From Siphonodentalium dalli (taxonomy: Eukaryota > Mollusca > Scaphopoda > Gadilida > Siphonodentaliidae), in contig CP136069.1 in NCBI GenBank assembly GCA_032622095.1, positions 163,673,043 to 163,737,042 on the forward strand: a stretch of DNA of 64,000 nucleotides. The letters run 5' to 3'. Position 1 is the stretch's first letter, and each line of letters opens with the position of its first letter. The notes under the pieces were generated by a model, which did no database searches, had not been told where the DNA came from, and saw only the letters and a program-made list of their open reading frames with translations. Of this stretch, positions 21,301-29,223 are shown piece by piece. Made by a program: the position numbers and the translations under genes.

Positions 21301-23072
21301 GCTCGTCTGGCCACTAGAGTACATGAAATGTCAAGTACAAGCAGACTATGGCAAGTAAGTACAGTATAACACATGATGATTGATTACATTATAAATTTCA
21401 AAAATACTAAATTTATAATAAAGTTAACCCTTTGCTGATTGATTCTTTTGTAAGGATGTTATTAAACTATATTATACCATGATCATGTTGAAGGTATTAA
21501 CATTTACATCTAGTAGGGACTACAATGCTCATGACCTTTTGAATGTCAAATTGCAGCTTTACAATAACACCATGGGAAAATATAGTTCCAAGTTGACACG
21601 TTAATAAACAAAATGTTTGTAGTCATCAATCCCTCTCATGGTGTAAATTTGGTGTTCAGAAACATTACGTGTATATTCTATATATGTAAACAGTCTTGAG
21701 TCATCAGTTGATGTAATCACTGAACCTCTCTACAAATAAAAAGGGGGACTCTACCAAGATCAAACCATTTATACTAATTAATCTAAATATTAATATACTT
21801 TATAAATAGAATTTCAAAATAGAACATTACTAAAATTTCAAATCATTGATGGGGACATATGGATATTGAATGAATCAGTGAAAATGAAATACTTTACTCT
21901 AAATTTAATGTAGTGTTTACACAAGCTGTGCTGTGCCCTGGCTAGTGACAGTATTTCGCTCATATCAGCGTTTTGTTTCAATTTTCACACATCATGCAAG
22001 ATGATTCCCGCCCACCATTGGTCTTATTCCTGTAGTTTTGACACATGCTTTTCGAATATTACTCAGCTCAACTGTGAAACCAGCTAGAAAGTATGTGTCA
22101 AAACTATAGGATTAGGACCAATCGTGGGCGTAAATAGTCTCGCTCGTTGTGTGCCACTCAAAACAGAACTCTGATTCAAGGGTCGCTAACAGGGGCATGG
22201 TGTAAAAATTACCTGAGAAGTTATCAGAAGCTGAATTACTCAGTGATAAAACATGCATACACACCCCATAGCATCAACAGTTCAATCACTGCAAGCGGTT
22301 TCCCATAAAAATATGACCATTGTGGATACATGTACCTCTGAATTTTGAACAAGCCTCAAAATAAGGTACTGGTCATTTGCAGAATGAGGTTCCCACAGGG
22401 TGAATTTAGTGACGCTATTCCGCGCAGCAGGCTAGTATTACTAAATTCAACCTCTGGAGACCTCATTTTACTTAGGCCTCATCTCCTCTGGAAAGTATAT
22501 TTATTATCCCAATAGTTTCTCTATATCCCCAAACTGGCAGACGATACATGCATAATCGAGGTGCCCAATGGGTGCACATCACCATGTTGCGATCTGGGAA
22601 CTTAAATCTGTTACTAGGTCTCCAATCGCAGATGAGGCCGATAAGAATGAGGTCCCCAGAGGATGAATTTAGTGATGCTAGCCCACTGTGCGGGGTAGTA
22701 TCACAAAATTCACCCTCCGCTGACCTCATTCTGCAAATGACCAGTACCATATTTTGAGACCTGGTTTTGAATAAACCTGAATCAAACCTCTGCAGCAATT
22801 TTGATTGAAATTGAATACTCAAAACAATGCAGGACTCTCATCTTTTCTACTTAATTATTTTCCTATATTCTCATGGTTTCAGGAATATGTCCGTTCTATC
22901 AAGGATGAGGCTAATAATGAAGGAGCGAGGTGGCTTCTTCGCTCTATACAGAGGTATCATGCCTGGAACAATTCGCAGCTTCATGTCAAACGGTACCAGC
23001 ATGGTTGTTATGGTATGGGCCCAGAAGAAAGTCTCCGAGCTAGGTCTGAGACACAAAAACGAAGACACCTAG
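6153..23072 (+). CDS. Mitochondrial carrier (SLC25 family), complete, eight coding exons
   Basis: Joined exons: 6153-6210, 8380-8533, 9055-9123, 15208-15270, 17390-17462, 20492-20539, 21149-21354 and 22883-23072. They total 861 nt, 286 residues plus TAG, with GT/AG borders and consistent phases. Known: SLC25 proteins have three repeats of about 100 residues, each with two membrane helices and a PxD/ExxK/R motif, and exchange solutes across the inner mitochondrial membrane. Seen: PFDTLK (34-39), PLEFAK (134-139) and PLEYMK (210-215), plus matrix-helix motifs GIRGLYRG (65-72) and GGFFALYRG (240-248). The second repeat lacks a clear copy of that motif. Length is typical. N-terminus: MTHNERRSHWVKEGFIGLG. 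The substrate cannot be assigned by eye; CxP/carnitine-like and amino-acid carriers are possible. An untranslated upstream exon may exist. Introns 1, 2, 3, 5 and 6 hold whole transposons. Confidence 0.9.
6379..6499. mobile_element. Family E element, 121 bp, perfect 8-bp target duplication
   Basis: Ends are CAGGGTCCGCGCTGG and its inverse (GGCAGCGCGAACCCTG). Inside, TTTGCCAAAT-type words repeat. GACGTAGA flanks it at 6371-6378 and 6500-6507, a perfect 8-bp duplication as made by hAT-type transposases. It lies in carrier intron 1, 168 bases past exon 1. Too short to encode anything: a MITE. Confidence 0.9.
7084..7571. mobile_element. Family D foldback element between TTAA sites
   Basis: Ends are TTAAAGGTACTCAATCCGA and its inverse at 7552-7571. 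The two halves form a long imperfect palindrome: AAATATTTGATTCGAGTCGA on the left pairs with its complement near 7487-7508. It is nearly identical to 37692-38179. TTAA with an AGG-type terminus fits Kolobok-like or piggyBac-like transposases; which one is undecided. Located in carrier intron 1. Confidence 0.8.
7604..7760. mobile_element. Family C foldback MITE (TA target)
   Basis: A near-perfect inverted repeat: TACAGTAATGTCCTAAGTAA at the left and its inverse at 7741-7760, with the second pair of arms around CAGAATTATGGGTA. TA at both ends and CAGT termini fit a Tc1/mariner-type MITE. Other copies are at 10324-10472 and 15775-16101. Confidence 0.8.
8155..8320. repeat. Foldback hairpin just upstream of carrier exon 2
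   Basis: Left arm 8158-8200 and right arm 8283-8320 pair through TTTTTAGTGCTACAG / CTGTAGCACTAAAAA and CCAGCCCC / GGGGCTGG. A smaller inner hairpin pairs GCATTCCATATATGG with CCATATATAGAATGC. It ends 59 bases before exon 2, so the folded RNA would sit at the branch-point region. Confidence 0.75.
8380..8533 (+). CDS. Carrier coding exon 2
   Basis: Acceptor TTTCATAG|TT, donor TACAG|GTGTGA. Encodes the rest of helix 1, the first signature GHPFDTLKTKMQ and the matrix segment ending GIRGLYR. Phase 1 in, phase 2 out, agreeing with both neighbours. Confidence 0.93.
8764..9019. mobile_element. Family B-related TTAA MITE with two hairpins
   Basis: Ends TTAACCCTTCCATGAC and GTCATGAAAGGGTTAA (8764, 9019). 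Inside are two palindromic blocks with CATATATAAGAGAATACATTGG and CATATATAAGAGAATGCACTGG. It ends 35 bases before exon 3, so its inverted end overlaps the normal acceptor region of intron 2. Confidence 0.85.
9055..9123 (+). CDS. Carrier coding exon 3
   Basis: Acceptor TTATTTACAG, donor AT|GTAAGT. Encodes GCIPPLWGSGIYRSIQFAVF plus EA, the second helix of repeat 1 with the usual P..G..R...F pattern. Confidence 0.92.
9218..9229. repeat. Poly-G tract
   Basis: A run of about 11 G in carrier intron 3. Simple sequence, prone to assembly and replication error. Confidence 0.8.
9426..9834. mobile_element. Family A long form, perfect 8-bp target duplication
   Basis: Starts CAAGCCTGCAAATAGTGTG and ends with its slightly mutated inverse. 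Flanked by AACATTGA at 9418-9425 and 9835-9842. Each end is a hairpin block (AGAATGRGG..AGAGGGTGAATTTAGTGA and inverse), separated by a non-palindromic spacer with GGATCAGATTGAAG and AGGGGATATAGAA. Size 409 bp, no coding capacity. An 8-bp duplication with CA ends suggests a hAT- or P-type transposase. In carrier intron 3. Confidence 0.9.
10029..10281. mobile_element. Family A double-hairpin form
   Basis: 253 bp almost wholly palindromic: CAAGCCTTGAAATAGTGTG and inverse at the ends, two successive hairpin blocks inside, and no spacer. Flanks CGAAGGAA and TGAAGGAA match at 7 of 8 bases. It interrupts a degenerate repeat beginning near 10005 (ATACCCCCATGACCGAAGG). Confidence 0.88.
10324..10472. 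mobile_element. Family C foldback MITE
   Basis: TACAGTAATGCCCTAAGTAA and its inverse at the ends, 149 bp, TA at both borders. The inner arm CATAATTCTGC pairs less well than in the 7604 copy because part of the left inner arm is missing. Confidence 0.82.
10485..10985. repeat. Degenerate tandem repeat, period about 140-160 bp
   Basis: Units begin with AGATATCTCA at 10491, 10631 and 10791, with a poorer unit near 10955. They share GGATCTCAATG, TATGGATGTTCACCACTATG and TTCATCTTTGTTT. About four copies. Open frames across it are repeat-derived. Confidence 0.75.
11555..11735. repeat. Long foldback hairpin
   Basis: Centred near 11643. The inner arms 11595-11638 and 11648-11692 pair through CGAGTCCAGGTTGTGGTGAA and its complement; the outer arms continue more loosely through ATTATACAAT. 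No terminal duplication could be set. In carrier intron 3. Confidence 0.8.
12090..12195. mobile_element. Family B fragment with one palindrome arm deleted
   Basis: ATTGACCACATTGTGATG, then CCCTGTGCCAA runs straight into TAGGTCGCCTCGCATATATA. The left arm of the palindrome present in complete copies (for example 49783-50182) is absent, as expected for deletion of a hairpin during replication. No TTAA ends. Confidence 0.75.
12259..12322. repeat. (TCCG)n(TCTG)n microsatellite
   Basis: Three GTCC units followed by about twelve TCTG units. It leads into the ATAACTC repeat array that follows, a juxtaposition repeated elsewhere in the window (20055, 24650). Confidence 0.95.
12330..13395. repeat. 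Degenerate tandem array, 150 bp period
   Basis: Three good units at 12369, 12519 and 12669 share GATCGGAACCAAATTTGGTA, ATACAGATCGAGTTCGAATA and GAGTTATGGCCCTTTTTC. A second, related section (12898 and 13048, again 150 bp apart) shares CCTCACCTGTATAGTTTTTG, and a further unit lies at 13255-13390. Non-coding by inspection. Confidence 0.8.
13396..14869. other. Intron 3 sequence without recognised elements
   Basis: AT-rich. A 124-codon frame at 13775-14149 is open but contains two diverged GGTTGATYGTGATMC words at its ends, of the same kind as the preceding repeats, and has no recognisable domain. I do not call a gene. Confidence 0.45.
14870..15030. mobile_element. Family B fragment (3' half with palindrome)
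   Basis: Contains TTTAACAATTTTTATAAT, AAGCCAATGCATTCTC and an intact palindrome to GCATTGGCACAGGGC, but lacks the CCCAACA/TTAA end. It lies about 180 bases before exon 4. Confidence 0.75.
15208..15270 (+). CDS. Carrier coding exon 4
   Basis: Acceptor TTTTGTAG, donor TT|GTAAGT. Encodes YTYMDNPVGRSEIPGTFGLQ, the loop linking repeats 1 and 2. A family A element begins 14 bases past the donor, at 15285. The exon's last 11 bases plus this donor are copied at 20700. Confidence 0.92.
15285..15701. mobile_element. Family A long form directly after exon 4
   Basis: CAAGCCTGCAAATAGTGTG start, spacer with GGATCAGACTGAAG, and hairpin blocks; the right end is worn (AAATCCAGGGTTG). No 8-bp duplication is recognisable. 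It begins only 14 bases after the intron 4 donor. Confidence 0.82.
15775..16101. mobile_element. Family C MITE interrupted by a TTAA element
   Basis: TACAGTAATGCCCTAAATAA on the left and its inverse at 16078-16101. Without the 15803-15941 insertion it would match 7604-7760: the site reads GACTCCTTAACC in the other copies. Confidence 0.88.
15803..15941. mobile_element. TTAA MITE nested in the family C element
   Basis: TTAACCCTTCCAGTGCCAAG and CTTGGCACTGAAAGGGTTAA at the ends, 139 bp including both TTAA copies. The empty target (CTCCTTAACC) is visible in the family C copy at 7604-7760, so the TTAA duplication is demonstrated and not just assumed. This is piggyBac behaviour: TTAA target and CCC-type terminus. 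Confidence 0.93.
16580..16846. mobile_element. Family B-related TTAA MITE with two hairpins
   Basis: Ends TTAACCCTATCATGATGGGA and TCATTGAAGGGTTAA. Two palindrome blocks carry GCATATATAAGGTAATGCAC and CATATATAAGATAATGCATT. The ends resemble those at 8764-9019. In carrier intron 4, before exon 5. Confidence 0.82.
17390..17462 (+). CDS. Carrier coding exon 5
   Basis: Acceptor TTCCTCACAG, donor AAG|GTATGT. Encodes VVVAGMAGSTARAFIETPLE plus FAK, the first helix of repeat 2 with the second signature. Confidence 0.93.
17991..18745 (+). repeat. AGCTCACCTGAG-ended interspersed repeat
   Basis: Starts TTTTTAGCTCACCTGAGATG, then GTCCGTCCGTCCGTCC and degenerate units of about 120 bp with GGGCCATAACTCTTTCCCTC and TTCAAATGAGGTCACCA. 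The same terminus appears in opposite orientation at 32240-32310. Of the type abundant in molluscs. In carrier intron 5. Confidence 0.8.
18746..20030. other. Intron 5 sequence without recognised elements
   Basis: AT-rich, with several short open frames but no recognisable domain, exon or repeat boundary. Confidence 0.45.
20040..20400. repeat. Degenerate repeat, two units of about 175 bp
   Basis: After CGTCCGTCCATCTGTCCATC, two units share GGATGATAA..TTTGGTAAGTC, ATGAAATTTGGTA, CACCTGCCAA and TTTCACCAGA. Related in style to 12330-13395. Confidence 0.7.
20492..20539 (+). CDS. Carrier coding exon 6
   Basis: Acceptor TTTCTCCACAG, donor ACA|GTAAGC; 16 codons, IRGQTQQKWNLRQVYT, phase 0 on both sides. 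This is the matrix loop of repeat 2 after the second signature. Confidence 0.9.
20625..21107. mobile_element. Chimeric family A element carrying a copy of the exon 4 splice donor
   Basis: A half hairpin block (20629-20699) is joined to 20700-20724, a copy of carrier exon 4's last 11 bases plus 14 intron bases (GCAGTTGTAAGTAAGACAGT). A family A long form then starts at 20725 exactly as at 15285. The right end near 21107 (GCAGACTTGG) is mutated. It ends about 40 bases before exon 7. Confidence 0.88.
21149..21354 (+). CDS. Carrier coding exon 7
   Basis: Acceptor TTTTTCTTCAG, donor AA|GTAAGT. The largest exon: GIGVTWVRTLGLMGTYFILV, the second helix of repeat 2, the loop HFPDHFKKPLLGP, then repeat 3 helix 1 with signature WPLEYMKCQVQADYG. 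Confidence 0.94.
22000..22140. repeat. Foldback hairpin in carrier intron 7
   Basis: Left arm 22010-22052 and right arm 22092-22135 pair through TTTTGACACATGCTT / AAGTATGTGTCAAAA and CCCACCATTGGTC / GACCAATCGTGGG. The loop is about 40 bases. Likely a worn MITE. Confidence 0.75.
22350..22763. mobile_element. Family A long form, opposite orientation
   Basis: The ends CAAGCCTCAAAATAAGGTAC and inverse differ from other copies, but the hairpin blocks are the same. The spacer is inverted relative to the other long forms (ATGCATAATCGAGGTGCCCA here). Flanks ATTTTGAA and GTTTTGAA match at 7 of 8. It ends about 120 bases before the last exon. Confidence 0.85.
22883..23072 (+). CDS. Carrier coding exon 8 and stop
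   Basis: Acceptor ATGGTTTCAG. Encodes the repeat 3 matrix helix (RGGFFALYRGIMPGTIRSF), the last membrane helix and a C-terminus HKNEDT before TAG at 23070-23072. Confidence 0.94.
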
Positions 23073-23905
23073 TAAGGCTGATGGGGTCATTGTCACAAGG
23101 CATCACAATCGTAGCTAGCTTTTCAAAAATGTTGGCAGCTTTTCTCTGGTGATTGCACTCATAACTAGCTTTTCAAATTGAATTCTATCGTAGAATGAGA
23201 CTAGTTATTCACATTTCGAACAGAAGAAATAAAAATATTGAAAATTACCGATTTTCACAGTTTAGATCTCCAGTCAATGCCTTGGAAATTTGGCAAATAC
23301 GACAGTGCTGGGTGCCATTTTGTCACAAACATAAACAGACTGATAGCATGTGAGATTTTTAAAAGCTAGGTACAAATGTGATTGTCGACGAAAAGCTGGC
23401 TACCCTTGTGACGGTTTTGAAAAGCTGGCTACGAATATGATCAATGCCTTGGGACAATGTCCCCTTCAGACCTGGTATGGCTGTATAATGATCTCAATGT
23501 ACTCAGACCAACCATGAAGCAGGGAGCAGCCTAGAGGGCGACCTTGGAGACATCTTGTCCCTAAAATGTGCCACTTCTCCATATTTTTGTCCTAGAGGGA
23601 AGTGACTTCTCTCTCATATATCAGTTTGCATAATTCAAAACGTCATATTGAAAGTGTATCTACTTTACTATAATGGTGTACTTACTCATTGTAATGGTAA
23701 TATAAATGGGCTCTTGTATTGTATAATACTTATTGGATCACAGAAAGGTGATGTTAGATAGTAAACAGTCCATTTCTCCCTAATAATCTAATAATCCCAA
23801 TTTGACTCCACTAGGCTGGTCCCTGCTATGAAGGTAGTGTTAAAACATAAACTAAGTCTGGCAGTGTGAGGGATCCACCAAATAAAGTTCAAAATATATT
23901 TGGTT
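23073..23905 (+). other. Probable 3' untranslated region of the carrier gene
   Basis: No further acceptor or exon is needed. AATAAA occurs at 23228-23233 and, more distally, at 23881-23886, each a possible polyadenylation signal. TAGCTTTTCAAA-type words repeat in 23110-23430. Confidence 0.5.
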
Positions 23906-24026
23906 TAACTGCATTTATATCTTGAATACTTTTAGGTTTGCATTTGGGTGATAAAGTCAATGAATGAACAATTTTCACATCGTAAAACCATGAAATGTTT
24001 TTTATGTGTATCCATACCCCTGTATG

Positions 24027-24609
24027 CAGGGTCCGCGCTGGCCCGAAATTTATTTTTGCCAAATATTTTGCCAAATGAAAATAGTTTTTGCCAAATGCTG
24101 TGAGAAGTTGCCAAATGATTGTGTCTTTATTTTGATTAATTCTCGACAATCGTTGCTTGAGCGGCCTTTGATATCGATAGGAAAGCAGTTAATTATTAAT
24201 AATTATCGCCTCTATACTTGGGTTTATCATAGAACAATAAACCAACAGCATGACAATGAAATTGTAGAAGGGTTTCTTCATCAGAATGGCACATCGAAAC
24301 AAAGAGGATTAGCCATGCAAACACCACCACCAGACATACTAGCAAACCCTCCACCCGTCAATACTAATGATATCAGATTAACTGCATCTTGATAGAGATG
24401 TTACTTTTCATAACCTTATAAATCACCACCAATAATACCATTATTGAACGTGTTTCCTGAATTGAGCAGTATTGGTTGACAAATATTATTAAACTTTCTT
24501 GTGAAATGAAAAGTGACTTGCACAAATTTTTGCCAAATGAAAATAGTTTTTGCCAAATGTGAATTATTTTTGCCATTGGCAAATTTGGCAAGTGACAGCG
24601 CGAACCCTG
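24027..24609. mobile_element. Family E element, 583 bp, perfect 8-bp target duplication
   Basis: CAGGGTCCGCGCTGGCCCGA on the left, GCGCGAACCCTG on the right, flanked by CCTGTATG at 24019-24026 and 24610-24617. Ends carry TTTTTGCCAAATGAAAATAG words in both halves. The middle, 24120-24500, is unrelated to the 121-bp copy and has no recognisable transposase. A non-autonomous hAT-type element. Confidence 0.92.
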
Positions 24610-24617
24610 CCTGTATG

Positions 24618-24790
24618 GTACACATAATGCCGAACTCTGGGTCGACCATCCGTCGTTCGTTTGTCCATCTGTCCATAGACAGATACTATCCGACACGATA
24701 ACTCAAGTATTTTCTATTCATATTTTAAGTGTAGGTTTATGATTACACAACCCTCACCTGTTTCACTTTTGTTATTGATCGGTTTAGATA
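24618..24790. repeat. Fragment of the 150-bp degenerate repeat
   Basis: GTCGTTCGTTTGTCCATCTG, CGATAACTCAAG, CCTCACCTGT and ATTGATCGGTTTAGA match the section at 12898-13090. The family E element at 24027 is inserted at its left border. Confidence 0.7.
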
Positions 24791-25068
24791 TTATTAACAC
24801 TTTCCATTCACCAATTAGATCATGATGGCCATGGAATCCATTTACCATTCAAAATCATGTATACCAAAATATTGTTGAATGTATATATTCGTTTATAATA
24901 TATTATTTTATATAAATGCAGTAATCTCTCAGGTTATAGTTGGAAATTAGTATTTTTACTAACATTTTTATACCGGTGCTCAAATGTAATCTCAATCAGC
25001 AGCTGTTTCTGCATTAGAACTGATTCTAACACACCTGTGGTTAAACCCTTTCTCTACATGGGTGCATT

Positions 25069-25507
25069 CAAACCTGAAAATAGTGCGTCTGTCATTTGCA
25101 GAATGAGGTCATCAGAGGTTGAATTTAGTGACACTCTCCCATACAGTGGGCTAGCATCACCAAATTCACTCTCTGGGAACCTCATTCTGCTCAGGCCTCG
25201 ACTGGTATGGGAGACATAGCATCAGATTGAAGTTCCCCGGTTGAAGTTGGTGATGTTCACACATTAGTCACCTAAATTTAATATGCATTTTAACTTCTGC
25301 AAATTAGAAACTTCCCAGAAGAGAAAAAGTAACTATAACAATGTTAATTTGAGACTATAGATACTTTCTAGAAGATGAGGCCTAAGCAGAATGAGGTCCC
25401 CAGAGAGCGATTTTGGTGATGCTAGCCCACCTTGCAGGATAGCATCACTAAATTCACGCACTGGGGACCTCATTCTGCAAATGACAAACACACTATTTGC
25501 AGGCTTG
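25069..25507. mobile_element. Family A long form
   Basis: CAAACCTGAAAATAGTGCG start, spacer with GCATCAGATTGAAG, end ACTATTTGCAGGCTTG. No target duplication is visible. First repeat after the carrier 3' end that is of this family. Confidence 0.85.
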
Positions 25508-26818
25508 ATCACGCTCGTGTTTCACCCTATCTATACTAAATGGAATCTCCCACCCATTTATAAATGTATACATTAGAATGATATATTTTTCATTTGGAGG
25601 AATTTTCAAAAAAATAAAAGCAGACAGAAGACAATACAAGTGCAGATGGAGTTCTATTCTTTGGCGAGAAATGTTAAATAATAAGTTCTACATGAACATT
25701 TCCTGAGGGAACTACTCATCAATGAGTATGGTATAGATTGAAAACCTTCCCTGTCAAGCCCCAACAGTCTATAGAATTCCCTGAGATGTGGTGGAAGATC
25801 ATGTACAATGGAATTTAATATGTTGTTACACTTTGAAAATGCCTTGTTACGCACATGCATCAGGCTCATTTAATACTGACTATAATGTTTTGTGTCTCAC
25901 CGACAACAAAAGAAAGTACTGTGTAGTGTTATGCAGCAAATAAAGCTGTCTCACTACTGAAAAATATGTTCCGACCATGGCATAGAGTGCTATAGTCTGT
26001 TGGTGTATAACAGGTGAAGTTAAATGTTTATCAATCTAAAATCAACTGAGGTAAAGTTACCTTGAGATAAGTCCCAATGTAGAAACAGTAAATTAAAATG
26101 GCTCGCATTATAAAGTCATGGGAATGTATAATATTTTACCGATAAAACAGATGAAAGATTGTCTAATTGTAATACCCAGTAATTTGAAAGAATTTCTTAT
26201 ATCCATATGAGCGTATGAATATGTGAATTTGTACCAAGCTATTCTGATCTATGCAAAGTATTATTTATCACAAAGTTTTGTTAAAATTGTTAATCATTCT
26301 CTAACAATGTGTTTTGTTTTTCTTGTAAGATTAGATCCCTTTTGTTTATTTGTTGTTTTTTTTTTATTTGGAAACTAATCTGAGTATCAACCGAACATGA
26401 ATAAAACATATCCAATTATTTTTAGTTTTAGTTTCTAAGTTAATATTTATTAACAGTTCATTGTGACAGGAATTTTATAAATTAATTTCTGGTGCCTTAA
26501 ATTCACTGTTGATTGTGTATTTGACAATATGTGTTCATTAGATCTATATCAATGTATTAGATTAGCTCATAGTTTGCTTCACTCCATTACGTATTTTCCT
26601 TAGACGATATATTTCCAATTGCATACAGTAGACGAGTTGTATCAGTTCATTTGCTGTTATCGAGATGTAAATAATGCCGTCTTCCACAATTTGTATCTTC
26701 GCAGATAATAACTGACATTTACGTACATTGTGTTCATGTCATATTTTCCTGCCACTCTTACAGTTCTATGCGTATATAACATGTTGCCATTATTGCAACA
26801 TTTGTCATGTAAAATCTG
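25508..26818. other. Intergenic sequence, no gene recognised
   Basis: AT-rich. A 71-codon minus frame (25654-25869) has fairly coding-like composition (LREFYRLLGLDREGFQSIPY) but I recognise no family, and splice context is unclear. Nothing else is supportable. Confidence 0.4.
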
Positions 26819-26904
26819 TTTTTGTAGCATGTTAGTGTACGGTTGTATACTGATAACTGTATACAATTCCCAGCAAACTGCCGTACACTAACATGCTACA
26901 AAAA
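26819..26904. repeat. Perfect 24-bp inverted repeat with 38-base loop
   Basis: 26819-26842 is exactly complementary to 26881-26904 (core GTAGCATGTTAGTGTACGG). A stable hairpin; neither flank shows a target duplication. Too perfect to be old. Confidence 0.9.
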
Positions 26905-27040
26905 CTCTACCAGAGCCATCATTGTTGTGCAACCCTTGTTTATATATACATGTATATATATAAATATAAACAGGCACTAAAATCTCATGATCTGACATGC
27001 CCTGCAAGAAGTCAGTGGCTTCAAGCCACCAGGGTTTTAA

Positions 27041-27728
27041 TTATAAAAACAATAAAATTACTTGAAAATAGTTTATTTTATTGATAAAATTACTGGAATA
27101 GTTTATTTTATTGATAACATTACTCAAAAATAGTTTATTTTATTGATAACATTACTTGAAAATAGTTTATTTTATTGATAATATTACTCGAAAATAGTTT
27201 ATTTGATTGATAACATTACTTGAAAATAGTTTATTTTATTGATAAAATTATTCTAAAATAGTTTATTTTATTGATAATATTACTCAAATTGTTTTTATTT
27301 GATTGATAACATTACTTGAAAATAGTTTATTTTATTGATAAAATTATTCTAATATAGTTTATTTTATTGATAACATTACTCAAAAATAGTTTATTTTATT
27401 GATAACATTACTCAAAAATAGTTTATTTTATTGATAACATTACTTGAAAATAGTTTATTTTATTGATAAAATTATTCTAAAATAGTTTATTTTATTGATA
27501 ACATTACTCAAAAATAGTTTATTTTATTGATAACATTACTCAAAAATAGTTTATTTTATTGATAAGATTACTTGAAAATAGTTTATTTTATTGATAAAAT
27601 TATTCTAAAATAGTTTATTTTATTGATAACATTACTCATAAATAGTTTATTTTATTGATAACATTACTCAAAAATAGTTTATTTTATTGATAAGATTACT
27701 TGAAAATAGTTTATTTATTGATAACATT
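27041..27728. repeat. 32-bp minisatellite with four-unit higher-order structure
   Basis: About 21 tandem units of AATAGTTTATTTTATTGATA followed by a variable 12-base part. The variable part cycles as AATTATTCTAAA, CATTACTCAAAA, CATTACTCAAAA, then CATTACTTGAAA in the second half (about 27240-27710), giving a 128-bp super-unit repeated about three times. Confidence 0.93.
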
Positions 27729-28597
27729 CCTCCACTGATTTATTGTATGCATGTTTTATAAATATTCCACATCCTAAAGTTGTTTTGTGAACTCTTCACT
27801 AGGGTATGGGACCTATGTCATTATTTGCTTGAAAATGAAGGTAAGATATCACACCTGGCAATTTCAACTAATGAGCTATCCCAACAACTCATCTCAAATA
27901 CCTCATATCACCCGGATTTGTTTTTAAGAGATTTTGGCATTAAAAAATTCATAACCTTGAAAAATGGTGACCATGCAAGATCACTTGAACACATATCTTC
28001 CCAACAGTCATATTTATAGGTGACAGGATTCAGTGAGATAGCAAAAATTGATACATAAGGTGGAGAAATCGATGAAAGCTCACTTCAATGTAAAACATCT
28101 TGCAGCCATTTTGAAGCAAATTATGATGAACGTTCCCGGCCCTGATTAACGGTAGTTAATTAGTCCAACACATGAATCAATGGCAACCAAGTAACTACTC
28201 ACCAACAAGTGTTCAGCTGTCATCAGGTCAGGCGCATCTTGAATTCAATTATTAAAGTTTAATTTGAAAGTGTCATATACACTGTTTCCCTGTTTTTTGT
28301 TGAAACTTTCAGATCGCACATCCCAGTGCACAGACACATTGCACTCTATATAATAACATTATAGCAAATGAAGAGTCGCGCCAGAAAGAAATCGTTTTGC
28401 AAGCTTATTTTATTTAATGATGGCATAAGTATACCTTTCTAAATGGCATTAACATGACGACAAAATTGCTCCTTCATAATATGATTTAGACTATTTGAAT
28501 CGTAAGTGACTTCCTTTTAGTGCGTCATCATCATAAATAATTCGCATGGACCTAGTCATGTTATTTCATCACAAAAACAAACATGGCACCGAATTAG
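27729..28597. other. Intergenic sequence, no gene recognised
   Basis: A 79-codon frame at 27780-28019 shows no known domain. No repeat boundary seen. AT-rich. Confidence 0.4.
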
Positions 28598-28605
28598 TGC
28601 GTGAC

Positions 28606-28813
28606 CAAGCCTTGAAATAGTGTCTTCTGTCATTTGCAGGGGTAGCATCACTAAATTCACCCTCTGGGGACCTCATTCTGCTTACACCTCGGCAGAATGA
28701 GGTTCCCAGAGGGTGAATTTGGTGATGCTAGCCAGCTATGTGGGGTAGCATCATTAAATTTACCCTCTGGAAACCTCACTCTGCAAATGACAGACACACT
28801 ATTTCAAGGCTTG
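28606..28813. mobile_element. Family A double-hairpin form, perfect 8-bp target duplication
   Basis: CAAGCCTTGAAATAGTG start and inverse end, flanked by TGCGTGAC at 28598-28605 and 28814-28821. The first block has lost its left arm (TTTGCAGGGGTAGCATCACT), shortening the element to 208 bp. Confidence 0.92.
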
Positions 28814-28904
28814 TGCGTGACTGATTTCAAATATTTTTTTGTGAAATATGATTTTGGATTATCCCTCTTTTATCGAGTTCACAAAACGGAAATATCCATA
28901 TTCA

Positions 28905-29223
28905 ACTATAATAGTCGAATATAACTAGAATAGTCGAATATAACTATAATAGTCGAATATAACTATAATAGTCGAATATAACTATAATAGTCGAATATAA
29001 CTAGAATAGTCGAATATAACTATAATAGTCGAATATAACTATAATAGTTGAATATAAATATAACAGTCGAATATAACTATAATAGTCGAATATAACTACT
29101 ATAATAGTTGAATATAAATATAACAGTGGAATATAACTATAACAGTCGAATATAACTATAATAGTTGAATATAAATATAACAGTCGAATATAACTATAAC
29201 AGTCGAATATAACTAATAGTTGA
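28905..29223. repeat. 19-bp satellite
   Basis: About 16 units of AACTATAATAGTCGAATAT with TTGAATATAAATATAACAGT variants in the right half. Variants cluster and alternate, suggesting recent local amplification. Confidence 0.93.

Noticed and set aside
25654-25869. 71-codon minus-strand frame with fairly coding-like composition
   Set aside because: No family recognised, no supporting splice or neighbour evidence; left as unassigned.
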